A DNA stretch of 64,000 bases from Deinococcus grandis (GCF_001485435.1 NZ_BCMS01000003.1:1-64000), one strand, 5' to 3'; shown: positions 6,529 through 16,300, numbered from the stretch's first letter. Made by a program: numbers and translations. Notes: a model not told the origin generated them from the letters alone.

Positions 6529-7254
6529 ACCGCTGTGCTCCGGCTCCGTTTGAGTGCCCGCAACCCGGCCTGGGCTGCACGGTTCGACAGGCGCTGAGGC
6601 ATGGGCCGGTGGCGCGAAGAGGCGGTGACTCACGACACACTCAGAAAAGTCAGATGTGATGCTGTAAAAAACGAATCACACCACAAAATCAATCACAATA
6701 GAATCCCCAATTTGAAACGATGCCGATGTAACGGTTTCCCCCTCACCACCAGGGAAAAAACGGCACTTCGACCGGGGGGTCCGAAACATCCCAGATGGGA
6801 CGCTTATGTAACGCCCTTTTTCGACCAAATGAAACCCGCATCACACATGAAGATGCCTCATCAAACATGTGAAAAACGCCGCAGAAACAGCCTCCGACAC
6901 ATCAGAATTATCCCTGTTGGTCGCTTCACCACCACTTCGTCCTGCGCGGATCAATCCACCGCGCATATCGCGTACTCGCTGTGCGCGGTCATTCATGACC
7001 GACGTTGCGCGGCGTGTACACGGCGTGCCAAGTCATCGAGCGCGCCATGTACTAGGTGTACCAGGTCATTCGATGACCCGTTCAATGGCCCACTTGGCAC
7101 ACTGTGTACAAGGCGTGCTCAGTTATGAACAATCCATTGAGCACACCGTGTACTAGGTGTGCTGGCTCGTCAATGACCCACTAGGCAAAGCGTGAACTCA
7201 GTGTGCAAAGTCGGTCGTGTGCCACTTGACTTCTCCCGAGTGCTCACCGAACCC
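6529..7254. repeat. Non-coding region with five degenerate GTGTAC-type repeats
   Basis: About 720 bases with no convincing gene. The part at 6640-6900 is poorer in GC than the neighbours (for example around 6660-6710). From about 7014 to 7212 five related units occur, near 7014, 7047, 7103, 7148 and 7190. Each has the shape GTGTAC, two or three bases, GGYGTGC or GGTGTAC, and then an AGT or GGT-like tail. Such clustered degenerate repeats next to a DNA-binding protein gene suggest a centromere, an origin or an operator. The adjacent MerR-like protein is the natural candidate binder. Confidence 0.55.
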
Positions 7255-7277
7255 GTCACCCCCAGGGCATCTACGGT
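7255..7277 (+). promoter_or_regulatory. Regulon promoter signal, copy 1 (duplicated upstream copy)
   Basis: GTCACC, 11 bases, TACGGT, six bases, then the ATG at 7284 of a relic frame. Confidence 0.65.
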
Positions 7278-7283
7278 GCAGTC

Positions 7284-7412
7284 ATGACTTCACTCAATCA
7301 GAACAGCTCATCTGATGACATGATCCTTACCAGCCTGACTCAGCACCTCCACTGTGACTGCCACGATGCGATCAACCTCGTCACCCCCAGGACAGCTACG
7401 GTGCAGTCATGA
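7284..7412 (+). pseudogene. Relic duplicate of the MerR-like gene start
   Basis: A 42-codon frame, MTSLNQNSSSDDMILTSLTQ and so on, resembles the first residues of the MerR-like protein (MTSQDQNSPSDY and the later QHLR). Its upstream sequence is also duplicated, including the promoter signal. After about 25 codons the likeness fades. The frame runs through the second promoter copy and ends in a TGA that overlaps the real gene's ATG as ATGA. It is probably a decayed tandem duplication, but it could now act as a leader peptide coupled to the gene below. Confidence 0.5.
7380..7402 (+). promoter_or_regulatory. Regulon promoter signal before the MerR-like gene
   Basis: GTCACC, 11 bases, TACGGT, six bases, ATG at 7409. 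It fits leaderless transcription. Confidence 0.7.
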
Positions 7413-7909
7413 CTTCACAAGATCAGAACAGCCCATCCGATTACGCCACCGTCGCCGAACTGGCCCAGCACCTCCGCCTCAGCCGTCGAGGTGCGCACAA
7501 TCTCCTGAGTTCTTGCGCCTCCTACCTCGGCATCACCATCTATGCTGCCGATCGGAATCAGTTTCAAATTACGCGTGAGGACTTCCAACGAGTTGTCGAA
7601 CTCGCTCAAGTGCTGCGTACTGTTGGATTGACCCTCCGACAGGTCGAGACGATTCGTTCGTGCACTGATCCCCGCCTGTGGGCACTGCTCGACCGCACTG
7701 AAACGCAGTCCCCGCAAGACTCCCTCAAGAAGAGGGAAGAGCTTGTCTCCCGTCTCGAAGTCAGCTTGACGGACTTTATCCAGAAGCAGGAGACCGTCAT
7801 GAAGCAGCAGCTTGACCTCCTTCATCACGTCGTCAGTCTGCTGCCGGCTGCTCCAGCACCGACACCTACCCCGGTTCCCGCTGCTGTTCGCCGTGAGCCG
7901 CGCGAGTGA
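7409..7909 (+). CDS. MerR-like helix-turn-helix protein with coiled coil
   Basis: A 166-residue protein. Residues 13-75 look like a MerR-type winged helix: YATVAELAQHLRLSRRGAHN, then ITREDFQRVVELAQVLRTVGLTLRQVE. Residues 100-145 form a charged coiled coil (KKREELVSRLEVSLTDFIQK) and the tail is Pro-rich. The protein is shorter than a ligand-binding MerR activator and has no effector domain. Proteins of this shape serve as plasmid regulators or centromere binders. The repeats at 7014-7212 lie just upstream. The start is fixed by the promoter signal six bases before the ATG. Confidence 0.65.
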   Translation: MTSQDQNSPSDYATVAELAQHLRLSRRGAHNLLSSCASYLGITIYAADRNQFQITREDFQRVVELAQVLRTVGLTLRQVETIRSCTDPRLWALLDRTETQSPQDSLKKREELVSRLEVSLTDFIQKQETVMKQQLDLLHHVVSLLPAAPAPTPTPVPAAVRREPRE

Positions 7910-8016
7910 CCGGACAGGCCGGTCCTCGCCGCCGCTGGACACGCCCGGCCCTCGTGCTGATCTTCGTCAGGTTCCCACTCTGGAGTGCTTCATTCTGGCG
8001 AACCACCACCCGCGCC

Positions 8017-8508
8017 ATGGACGCCCGGAACGAGCGTGAGGCCTGCCTCGCCTTCATTCACGCCCGCCCCGGCTGGACTACCGCCACTGACCTCGAGCGG
8101 CGTCTCGACGATCTCCAACTCACCGCAGATGCAGAGTTCAGTCAGGACCTCCAGGTCGCTCAGGCACAGCTCGCGGCGCATGCTGCACCGGCCGGACACG
8201 TACGCCTGTACGGCCTCCCGGCTCACGCGACCCAGCACTGGTGGTTTGGTCGGGCACAGCTTCCCGGCCGGGCCTTCACGCTGCGGGCGCCGGACTTCCA
8301 GCGCGTGCCGGGCCTGAGTGTTCTCGTGCTGGATCTGCCGTGGAAGGGCGGTGTGTTCCTGCCGGTGGAACTGATGACCCCCTGCGGGACGTACCACCAG
8401 ACCGTCACGTTGCTCCTCCGGACAGACGATGTGGGCAGTGTGCGGATCAGGACGCAGAAGGGCCGCGTGCAGGTCAGCGAGCAGGTGATTCCCGTCACCC
8501 GTCCGTGA
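8017..8508 (+). CDS. Unknown protein
   Basis: A 163-residue protein starting MDARNEREACLAFIHARPGW. The first 60 residues are helical with an HTH-like look (WTTATDLERRLDDLQLTADA). The rest is beta-rich (HVRLYGLPAH, then FTLRAPDFQRVPGLSVLVLDLPW and VTLLLRTDDVGSVRIRTQ). No family is recognised. It follows the MerR-like gene on the same strand after about 107 bases. An earlier in-frame start at 7906 is rejected because the extra residues look like translated spacer. Confidence 0.55.
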   Translation: MDARNEREACLAFIHARPGWTTATDLERRLDDLQLTADAEFSQDLQVAQAQLAAHAAPAGHVRLYGLPAHATQHWWFGRAQLPGRAFTLRAPDFQRVPGLSVLVLDLPWKGGVFLPVELMTPCGTYHQTVTLLLRTDDVGSVRIRTQKGRVQVSEQVIPVTRP

Positions 8509-8522
8509 TGCGCCCCACACAA

Positions 8523-8558
8523 GAGAAGGGGGGGAAGCACTGGCTTCCCCCCCTCTTC
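8523..8558. terminator. Hairpin terminator between convergent genes
   Basis: AGAAGGGGGGGAAGC, ACTG, GCTTCCCCCCCTCTTC form a long GC-rich stem between the stop at 8508 (plus) and the stop at 8571 (minus). It probably works in both directions. Confidence 0.7.
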
Positions 8559-8570
8559 CTGCCCTTCCTG

Positions 8571-9593
8571 TCACCCAGTCAAAGCCTGTTCGCGGTGCCC
8601 CCAGCGACTGCCCTGCGCCACGCTCACCTGCACGCCGGGCGGTAACCGGTCGTGGGCTACCTCGTCAAAACATTCCTCCAGGTTCTCGAAGATGACGTAC
8701 TCCCCGCGGCCGCGCACGAGGATGCCGAGGGACGCGACGGGCGGCCCTGTGACGCCCTCCTCGTTCCGTTGAATGAGGGGCCAGAGGGTCCGTTCATCCT
8801 TCTCCTGGTACGCACTCCGGAGGCTACCGGCGTGCCAGGTCATGACTGCTCGCGCACCCCGAGACCGGGCGTACGCAATCGCGCGGGCATCCCCCGGGCT
8901 GCTGACCTCGTCCACCACCATCCACCGCGGCTGGAAGTTCTTCACCGTCTGATTGAGCTTCTCGAACTGCAAGGTCGGGTCCCCGATCGGCACGCGACTC
9001 ACCCAGTCCGTGATCGGGTGAGGCTGAAAGCCGTCCCCCAGAATCTCATTCGAGGAGTCGTTCACGAACAGTCGCCCGGCCAGCCGCTCGCCCAGAATCC
9101 GGATGCAATCCCGCAGCAGCGCCGTCTTCCCACTCCCAGGAAGTCCCATGATCACCAGGCCATCCTGCGCGACCGACAGCCACTCCCGAAGCGGCTCAGC
9201 CAGACCCACGAAGGCCTTCGCCACGCGGACGGTCACGAGGCTCGTGTGCCCCATCGTGTCCAGTCGACCGAAGCGGTGCAGGGTGCCCTCCAGCCCCAGG
9301 CGTCCGTCCGCGCGCCACTGCCCCACGGAGTCCAGCACCTTCATGTCATCCAGGGTCAGTTCGATCGGGTAGATGACATGCGCGTGCTGGTACAGGACTT
9401 CCACGGGCCCGAACGCCTGCATGCGAATCTCCTCGACCTCCCGGATGCGGGACTCGACGAGCACCTGCACCCGGCCGGGCAACATGCGCAGCAGATGATC
9501 GAATTCACCGGCCGTGCTGACGTCGAACACCGGTTGTGGGGGCAGCGTGACCCGCCGTGTCACGCGGGCAATGCCTGGGATATCCGCGTGCAT
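8571..9593 (-). CDS. SpoIIIAA/Ycf45-like ATPase in VirB11 position
   Basis: A 340-residue P-loop ATPase. Walker A is GLPGSGKT (150-157). The segment NDSSNEILGDG with a following PHP (178-193) and Walker B WMVVDEV (224-230) match the SpoIIIAA/Ycf45 group rather than classic VirB11/PilT. That group drives secretion-like assemblies (SpoIIIA channel), while VirB11 energises type IV secretion. As the last gene of a secretion cluster without any other VirB11, it probably takes that role; this is inference. It lies two bases after the membrane protein gene at 9596-9991 and is served by the promoter signal at 9999-10021. Confidence 0.7.
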   Translation of the reverse strand: MHADIPGIARVTRRVTLPPQPVFDVSTAGEFDHLLRMLPGRVQVLVESRIREVEEIRMQAFGPVEVLYQHAHVIYPIELTLDDMKVLDSVGQWRADGRLGLEGTLHRFGRLDTMGHTSLVTVRVAKAFVGLAEPLREWLSVAQDGLVIMGLPGSGKTALLRDCIRILGERLAGRLFVNDSSNEILGDGFQPHPITDWVSRVPIGDPTLQFEKLNQTVKNFQPRWMVVDEVSSPGDARAIAYARSRGARAVMTWHAGSLRSAYQEKDERTLWPLIQRNEEGVTGPPVASLGILVRGRGEYVIFENLEECFDEVAHDRLPPGVQVSVAQGSRWGHREQALTG

Positions 9594-9595
9594 GG

Positions 9596-9991
9596 TCAGG
9601 CCTCGCCGATGGTGACGGTGCCCCGTTTGAGCTGCGAGCTGGACCGGGCCGTGAGGGTGAGCGCCACGATGCCGAGGCCCAGCATGCAGCCGGTCATGCC
9701 AGCGGCGAACCACCAGACGGCCCAGATCACGGTGGCGATGATGAGGAGGAGTTCGTAGCGGAAGGGAAGTGCGCTGAGTAGTCGGTCCATGATGGTTTCG
9801 TCCTCTGTGCCCCGTTTGTACTGACTGAGATTGCGGGCATGCAGGAGCACGAGCATGACCGAGAAAGCGCCGACGAACCCTGGAAGGCCCGCGAACATGG
9901 GCCAGAACAGCAGGCCGATGAACGTGACCCCGAGGAGGAGTTCGTAGCGGTACGTGATCCGTTGGAGCAGACGGTCAATGGTTGGTTCCAT
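9596..9991 (-). CDS. Four-span membrane protein made of an internal duplication
   Basis: A 131-residue protein built from two similar halves. Each starts with IDRLL or MDRLL, continues (T/F)(Y/F)RYELLL, has two hydrophobic spans, and ends LSQYKRGTE or SSQLKRGT. The repeat is strong enough to show a recent internal duplication or a fixed two-fold fold. No family is recognised; it could be an inner-membrane partner of the ATPase encoded two bases downstream. The promoter signal lies seven bases before the ATG. Confidence 0.65.
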   Translation of the reverse strand: MEPTIDRLLQRITYRYELLLGVTFIGLLFWPMFAGLPGFVGAFSVMLVLLHARNLSQYKRGTEDETIMDRLLSALPFRYELLLIIATVIWAVWWFAAGMTGCMLGLGIVALTLTARSSSQLKRGTVTIGEA

Positions 9992-9996
9992 ACCCC

Positions 9997-10503
9997 TCAC
10001 CGTGCAGGACGTGGGGGTGACGGCCGTGTCGGCTGGTCGTACCGGAGCTTCAGCAGATCCACTCGCGGGGTAGGACCAGCCGCTGTGACCTGCGTCGCCC
10101 AGAGGTTCAACCGGGAGAGCGTGCCGGCATCCCTGGTGATCGCCACCGGTGCCGTGAGGTCGGCATCCAGTGCGGCACCCGAAGCCAGCCACGCCCCGTC
10201 CACGAGGATCCAGGGTGTCGTGATCGCCCCAGGGTAGAGGTACGTGTTGATGCCACTGGGCCCGTGCGAGACGTTCAGCAGGTACCCGCCGCGCTTCACG
10301 GTGGCCCGCTCAGTAATGAGGAACACGCGGGTGCCCCGGGCGGCCGTCACCTTCAGTGCAGCAGCAACGGCCTCGTTCATGACACGGGGGAGAACGGCGA
10401 CCACCTCCCGTCGGGCACCCTGAATGGACTTGGCCACATCGGCAGCGCTCTGCGCCTCCACGGAGGACGCGCAGAGCATCAAGAGACAGAGAATTCGGCG
10501 CAT
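9997..10503 (-). CDS. Secreted protein resembling a phospholipase D fold without catalytic HxK
   Basis: A 168-residue protein with a signal peptide (MRRILCLLMLCASSVEAQS). The order of strands resembles a small PLD-type nuclease: VFLITERATVKRGGYLL, then PWILVDGAWLASGAALDADL. In active enzymes the corresponding place carries HxKxxxxD; that motif is absent here, so it is probably non-catalytic, or the likeness is only structural. It has its own promoter signal at 10510-10532 and lies in the secretion cluster. The stop overlaps the promoter of the next gene. Confidence 0.45.
   Translation of the reverse strand: MRRILCLLMLCASSVEAQSAADVAKSIQGARREVVAVLPRVMNEAVAAALKVTAARGTRVFLITERATVKRGGYLLNVSHGPSGINTYLYPGAITTPWILVDGAWLASGAALDADLTAPVAITRDAGTLSRLNLWATQVTAAGPTPRVDLLKLRYDQPTRPSPPRPAR
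9999..10021 (-). promoter_or_regulatory. Regulon promoter signal before the 9596-9991 gene
   Basis: On the minus strand: GTCACC, 11 bases, CACGGT, seven bases, ATG at 9991. Confidence 0.7.
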
Positions 10504-10509
10504 GTCGCG

Positions 10510-10532
10510 AGCGTGACATGCGCCGGGGTGAC
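10510..10532 (-). promoter_or_regulatory. Regulon promoter signal before the 9997-10503 gene
   Basis: On the minus strand: GTCACC, 11 bases, CACGCT, six bases, ATG at 10503. Confidence 0.7.
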
Positions 10533-10542
10533 GGCCGTACGG

Positions 10543-13197
10543 TCAGCGTGCGTCGGGTGATTGGCCCACGACACTGTTCACGAGCTCCGCCTTCGATTGC
10601 CGCTTCTGCTCCTTCCGGGACAGCCTGCCCTCCCCAGTCGGTTCAGCTTCTGCGGCCCGCGCCTGACGGACGGCGGCCGCCGTCGCAGCGAGTGATTGCA
10701 CGGGGATCTGGTTGTGGTCCCGACTGCCGATCCGCTTCTGGGGGAACCGAAGGACGCCCTCACCCCTGAAGATCTCCCGCGTGCGGGTCATGGTGCAGAG
10801 CAGGGTCCCGTCGATCACCTGAGCGGCAGGCTCGGTCGGCGTGGTGGGGGGGTCGGTGCTCGCGCACTGGGCCTCATACGCCGCACGTTCGGGCGTACCG
10901 CTGATGCTCAGGGCATTATCCCGCAGCCACCGGTAGACCGCGTAGGCGTCCGGATAGTCCGCCAGATCGGCTTTCAGGTCCTCGGGGAGGGCGGCCTGTG
11001 CCTTCTTGGTCAGGCGGGCGTGAGAGGCCGTCCGGGTGCGCTCGAGGAGTCCACCAATCACCAGGCGCGTCACGGCATTCGTGCCATTGACAGGGTCCGC
11101 TTCCGCATCTACACGCACCGTGATCACCCGCTCTGGCAGTTGCAGTTCGATCTCGATGAGTTCAGTCATGCATGCCCGGAGCCACTGCACCACTTCAGTG
11201 ACCGACAGATTGGCGGCACTCCCCGTCGCGCCCTGAGCTTGCGGTGCCGCTGACGCGGACGCAACACCCTGGGTGCTCTGCTGGGATGATGCACTGGTGG
11301 CATCTGAGAGCGCACCATCCTGAATGATCCGGGCCGTGTACGCCACCAGGCCGCCCGGGCAACGCGTGATGGTCTCCTGGTAGAACCCGTGCAGCAGGTT
11401 GGGCTTCGACCCTGGCTTGATGCCACTTCCCTCCACGGTCGCCATGGTCATCGGCGCGAGCTGCGTCCTGATCGGCTGGTGACCGTTCACGCGCACCACC
11501 GCTTCACCCAGCGTGAATTGAGAGAACTCCTCGTAGGAGAGCAGGTCTCGCTCGACGAGCTTGGCGGACACGGCATTGCTGCCCTCGTGCTCCAGAACGC
11601 GGATGGAGCGGCTACCCGTCACCCCGACTTCCGTGGCGGTCGTCTTGCCGATCAGGTCCCGGATCTTCTTCGCGTCATCCCCATTGATGCCGCGCGGGAA
11701 CACGATCACGCGGGCCACCACGTTCGTCGTGATGGCCTTCCAGTACGCCTCTCCGTACACCAGTTGGCCCTGCGCGTCGTTCTGAATCCCAAGGTGGTGG
11801 GAGATGTTGTACGAGCGCAGCGTTCCCAGGGACCGCATCATGTAGTTGATCTTCCCGATGCTGGGCAGCTCGTCCATCATGTACGCCAGGTGCACCCGGA
11901 GACGGCCACCCTGCTCCGCCGCCACGCGCATCGCCGCTGCATCCAGCAGGCGTTTGTAGAGTCGGAAGAGCACCTCGCCTGAGCCGTCCATCATGTTCTT
12001 CTGGTTGATACCCACCATCACCAGGGACGGCTGACGGAAGCATTCCTCCAGTTGCGTGGTCTCGGTCGGAAGGCCACTCGTCGCCCGGACGACATCCTGG
12101 TTGAAGAACACTTTGAGGGCACTGATGATGCCGTTCTTCGTCTCGGCGAAGTTGCTCTCGCCCGCGTCTCGATACCCGGTGAGGATCGCTTTCGCCTGCT
12201 CGTCCCTGGCCGTCTCGACCCATTCCATGAGGCGGTCGTCGGGCAGCATGGCGTGTTCCAGGACGTGACCCATGTGGGCCTGGTCACCCATCTCCGTGCG
12301 AAGGAGCCACATCAGCGCGGCGATCATGAAGCGCTTCTTGTCGTTGTAGTGCTTCCCGCGCTCCTCCATGAACTCTGGAGGTGGGAACACGGCGTCCGCC
12401 ACCTCCAGCGCGTCCGAGAAGGAGAAGACGCCCGCGATCAGGTTGACGCGCGCACCATACGGCTCGTACGGAGCGAGGAGGACCGTGCGCCGCTTCCGCG
12501 CATGCCAGTACCCGATCGTCTCGTAGAACCCGCTGTCCTTCTGCGGCCACTTCACGTCGAACACCACGCACGTGATGCCCAGGTGGGCGCCCAGGAAGAT
12601 GTTCGGCTGGAAGAACGATGTCGTCTTGCCGCTCCGGATGCCGCCCCACACCAGGGTGTTCTGGCACCAGTCCTCCAGCGGGATGTACATGGGCGGCAGG
12701 TCCTTGGAATCGAACGTGCCGCCCACCTCGCCGCTCTTGAGGTACCCGAGGAATCCGATGAACGGGTCGTTCGTGGAGTCACTGCCGTACATGTACCGCT
12801 TCAGGGCCGCCTTGTTTTCCCAACGGGCAAGCCCTGGATCCTTCTGCGGGACCGCCTTGCGACTGGGGAAGAATTTCATCGTGAGGGGGATGGCGATGAC
12901 GGGCAGCAGGAGGGCCAGCCAGTACCAGGCCATGCCCGCGGAGAACTGCGCGCTGAGCCAGGGGCCACACTTCTCGTCAGTTCCACAGGCGATCAGCAGG
13001 GCGGCCATGGCGTCCTCCTTCAACTGGCGGGCCTGCGCAAGGCCAGTGTGCTGGAAGATCAAGGCGGCCGACCGTTGACCGACGTCCAGGGCCTGCATGA
13101 GCAGGACGCCCACGGCGAGCATGGTGCTGCTCATGGCCGCAACGGCGACGGGACTCGGCGGGTTCGCCTGCGGCCGCTCCGGTTGAGAGGGCGTCAC
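10543..13197 (-). CDS. virD4: VirD4/TraG-type coupling ATPase
   Basis: An 884-residue type IV coupling protein, which in the family brings substrate DNA or protein to the secretion channel. Two N-terminal membrane segments (about 22-36 and 87-107) precede Walker A GGIRSGKT (185-192) and Walker B LAYMMDE (437-443). After about residue 600 comes a variable helical C-terminal extension with a Ser/Ala/Gln-rich linker. The start is a GTG at 13197 whose bases overlap the TGA of a 54-codon frame (GTGA); an alternative GTG at 13335 would add an Arg/His-rich stretch that looks non-coding. It is the last gene of the operon that begins with VirB2. Confidence 0.85.
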   Translation of the reverse strand: MTPSQPERPQANPPSPVAVAAMSSTMLAVGVLLMQALDVGQRSAALIFQHTGLAQARQLKEDAMAALLIACGTDEKCGPWLSAQFSAGMAWYWLALLLPVIAIPLTMKFFPSRKAVPQKDPGLARWENKAALKRYMYGSDSTNDPFIGFLGYLKSGEVGGTFDSKDLPPMYIPLEDWCQNTLVWGGIRSGKTTSFFQPNIFLGAHLGITCVVFDVKWPQKDSGFYETIGYWHARKRRTVLLAPYEPYGARVNLIAGVFSFSDALEVADAVFPPPEFMEERGKHYNDKKRFMIAALMWLLRTEMGDQAHMGHVLEHAMLPDDRLMEWVETARDEQAKAILTGYRDAGESNFAETKNGIISALKVFFNQDVVRATSGLPTETTQLEECFRQPSLVMVGINQKNMMDGSGEVLFRLYKRLLDAAAMRVAAEQGGRLRVHLAYMMDELPSIGKINYMMRSLGTLRSYNISHHLGIQNDAQGQLVYGEAYWKAITTNVVARVIVFPRGINGDDAKKIRDLIGKTTATEVGVTGSRSIRVLEHEGSNAVSAKLVERDLLSYEEFSQFTLGEAVVRVNGHQPIRTQLAPMTMATVEGSGIKPGSKPNLLHGFYQETITRCPGGLVAYTARIIQDGALSDATSASSQQSTQGVASASAAPQAQGATGSAANLSVTEVVQWLRACMTELIEIELQLPERVITVRVDAEADPVNGTNAVTRLVIGGLLERTRTASHARLTKKAQAALPEDLKADLADYPDAYAVYRWLRDNALSISGTPERAAYEAQCASTDPPTTPTEPAAQVIDGTLLCTMTRTREIFRGEGVLRFPQKRIGSRDHNQIPVQSLAATAAAVRQARAAEAEPTGEGRLSRKEQKRQSKAELVNSVVGQSPDAR

Positions 13198-13358
13198 GGC
13201 GCGCTCCGGAGACGCCGCCAGATGGCCGGTACCGTCACGCTGACGGGAGGAGTGAGGTGGGTGATGCGGGGCTGTGCGGGTGACGTGGGGGTGTAGAGCG
13301 GGGAGACGCGAACGGCGCCTCCCCGAACTCTCCACGCCGTTTCAAGGGCGTGTGTCAT
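13194..13358 (-). CDS. Possible 54-residue protein between VirB6 and VirD4
   Basis: A 54-codon frame, MTHALETAWRVRGGAVRVSP and so on, with a GAGG-type SD sequence (AGAGGATTGACC) before the ATG. It begins two bases after the VirB6-like stop and its TGA overlaps the GTG of VirD4. Pro/Thr-rich, family unknown. The tight spacing and SD sequence favour translation, at least as a coupling leader, but composition alone does not prove it. Confidence 0.35.
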   Translation of the reverse strand: MTHALETAWRVRGGAVRVSPLYTPTSPAQPRITHLTPPVSVTVPAIWRRLRSAP

Positions 13359-13360
13359 GG

Positions 13361-16300
13361 TCAATCCTCTTTCTGGTCTGACGTCGAGGGCGGATTCGTC
13401 TGTCCGGCGCTGGCAGGGGTGACCTTGGGTGCCGGAGCGGGGGCTGGAGGGGCTGGAGGCGTGGGCGTGCTTGCCGGTGTCGCTGCAGCCGACTGCGGGT
13501 TCGGCGTGACTGGAGCAGCCTGGGGTGCAGGTGCAGGTGCAGGCGTCGGTGCCGGTGCAGGACGAGGTGCCGGTGCCGGAGTTGGCCGGGGTGCAGGAGC
13601 AGGAGACGCTGCTGTCGGTGCAGTCGGCGCCGTAGGCGTCTCTGCAGGCGTCGATGGGGCCGGGGCAGGAGCTGGACGCGGCGCGGGGGCGGGAGACACT
13701 GGTGTCGGTGCAGTCGGCGCAGCCGGAGCCGAGGGGGTCGCGGCAGGCGTCGGTGCGGGTGCAGGGGGAGTGTGACGAGGTGCAGGAGTCGGTGTCGGGG
13801 TCGCTGGAGCAGTCGGGGCCTGTGCTGGCGTTGGTGTGGGCGCAGCAGCAGGCGGGGGCGGGGTTTCGCTCGCTGGTGCAGCGGTCGGTCTCGCTTCCGG
13901 AGTCGAGGTAGGCGCTGACGGGGCCGATGGCGCCGGGGCCGGGGAAGCGGTCGGCGCTGCCGCAGGCGTGCTCGCCGCTGCCGATTCACGATTGGCCAGT
14001 CGTGCCTGGGAAATCTCATTCCGGGACGGCGCACGTGCGGGCGTGGGCGCAGGGGCTGGTGCGGGCGCAGGTGCGGGGCTCGGGCCCAGGGGACTCACGT
14101 CCACCCCCGGAATCGCACGCCCGCCACTGGACGCCGCAGACATGGCCCGTCTCGGCACGCCCCCAAGGACCACTGCGGGTCTCGGACCCTGCTCTGCCCG
14201 CTGCCGGTTCCGTTCTGCTTCCACATCCAGCGGATTCGGAGCGGGTGGGGGCGCCTGGTTCGGCGTTCCGGAGTACGCCGGTAGGTTCGTTCCTTCTCCC
14301 CGGAGCGACTGGCCGTCTTGCGTTGCCTGCCGTGGGGTCACGATGGCGGGTCCCGGACGGGCAGAACCTTCACTGCCGCCCTGGGCTCGCATGGCACTGA
14401 TGGCCCGGCCGCTCGGGGGGCGGACGTCGTCGGCGTATGCGGTCGCGCCCCGGATGGCTGCCGCCCGGTCCGCCGTCGCGGTCGCCTCAGCCTCCGCAAC
14501 GGTCACCCTGGGGTGCAGTTCTGCCGCGTCTGCATCACGCGGTCCGAACTGATTGGTACTGTCCGGCCCGCGCCTCGTCTCAACATCCTGGCGGATGGCG
14601 CGGATGTCATTCCGCACAGCCCGCGCAGGTCCAGCGACACCCGCTTCCCAGGCCTGGCCAGCCTTCTGCGCGTTGGCCGTTCCACCCCAGGCGGACGCCG
14701 CAACCTGCGCCCGAGCCGCCTGGAGGCTCTGACCGGCGGACGCACGCACGGCCTTGGCGCCCGTGCTGAAGGATTCCTGTGCCTGGGCACCCACGGCCGT
14801 AGCGACGCCACGCCCGCCCGCGACTGCAGCGCCCGCGCGTCCCTGACCATTCTCGCGGGCACTCCGGAAGGCTGCGTACCCCGCGCCAATCGGCGTGCTC
14901 ATACTGGGTGCAGTGACCGCTTCAGGCGGAACATTGGGATTGGTGGCAGCCGCGCCCTGAGCGCCTTCCGTGACGGTTTCAGGAGGGACACTGCCGGATG
15001 CACTCACCGATCCACTGGGCACACCCGGTGCGGCACTCTCCCCACCAGAGGTGCTCCCTCCAGTGGAGGTCCCGCCACTTCGTTTGCCGAGCATGCCACC
15101 CACGGCTTTGGCCTGGACAGCTTTCATGAGCATTTCAGCGCCCATCATCTTCGCGGCGCCGCCCAGGACTTTCGTGAGCGCTCCAGTTTCCACGCCAGAG
15201 GACTCACCACCGCCAGAGATCCCGACCAGGGCAGCAAGACCACTCGGTACCCTACGGAGTGCAGATGACGCAATCGAGAGGCCCACGATCAACGCGGCGA
15301 TCACCAAGATCATCCTGGTGAACATCTCTTTGAGGCTGCTCAAGTCGGATTGAATCGGGAGCATGACCTGCTCGTTGAGCTGGCACCCGATCTCCGTGAA
15401 GCTGCACCCCTGATCGATACTCCGCTGGTACTTTTGGAGATTCGCTGCGACCTCACTGTTCATCTTGGTCACCGTTGGCATGAGGCGAGCTGCGGGAATA
15501 CCCAGGCCCACTGTGGTGACACTGGCCACGCTAATCGGCATGACGACGGCGACCAGCATGGCTGCGAGATATGAGCCACCAACGTAACCGACGGGCTGGA
15601 ATCGGCCCAGCACCAGGAAAGCAATCGCAACTGGGAGGAGCAGGAGGGACAGTTGCAGGCTGAAGCCCACGGCGTACATGATCCCAGCGAAGATCGCGAA
15701 CAGCCCGTACAGCAAGAGGAAGCCCACGTTGAACACCCAGCCGTTCCCGGAGAAGGCCTGGGTGATGCCGGCCTGATCCTTCTCCAGCTGCTGGGCGTAC
15801 AGGCTGTTCACGAGGTTGGGATCCTTCAGGTCCCCCGAAATCTCACCGGCTTTGATCGCGTCCAGCTGCTTGCGGATCTCCGCTGCTTGAGAGCCACGTG
15901 CGACGAGCAGGGCGACATTCTTCCCGAGTTCCCGTGTTTGTTCCTGCACACTGGTGGGACCTTCTGTCAGTGCCCTGGTTCCCACGGCAGCTGACATGCT
16001 GTACAGGCTGACGAATCCTTCCATGGCACTGGCCTGAATGTCGGGCAGGAGGCCCTTGTTCTCCCGGGCGGGGGACACGAGCAGGCCGATCACGGCGGCG
16101 ATCATGAAGGGCATGAGCGCCTTCTCCGGCGCCCCACCCATGACTGCGGCGAAAAGCTTCCAGAAGAAGAACGCGGCCGTCAGGGTCAGGCCGACGGTCG
16201 CCATGCCAGTCCAGAGGCCCCATCTCGCCCAGAGGTCGATGTTCTGAGCGAAGAGGCAGGGTGCGTTGGGGAGGAACGCACTCAGGGTCACGTCAGCGGT

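Noticed and set aside
6601..7156. Plus-strand open frames of 175 and 95 codons in the gap before the MerR-like gene
   Set aside because: Composition is not protein-like (Arg, Thr and Cys scatter), the frames run through the repeats, and no ribosome site or promoter fits.
9997..10503. An active phospholipase D-type nuclease
   Set aside because: The HxKxxxxD catalytic motif is missing; only the overall pattern is similar.
13350..13911. Plus-strand Gly/Ala/Val-rich frames opposite the VirB6-like tail
   Set aside because: They mirror the Pro/Ala-rich tail of the minus-strand gene; low-complexity DNA leaves several frames open.
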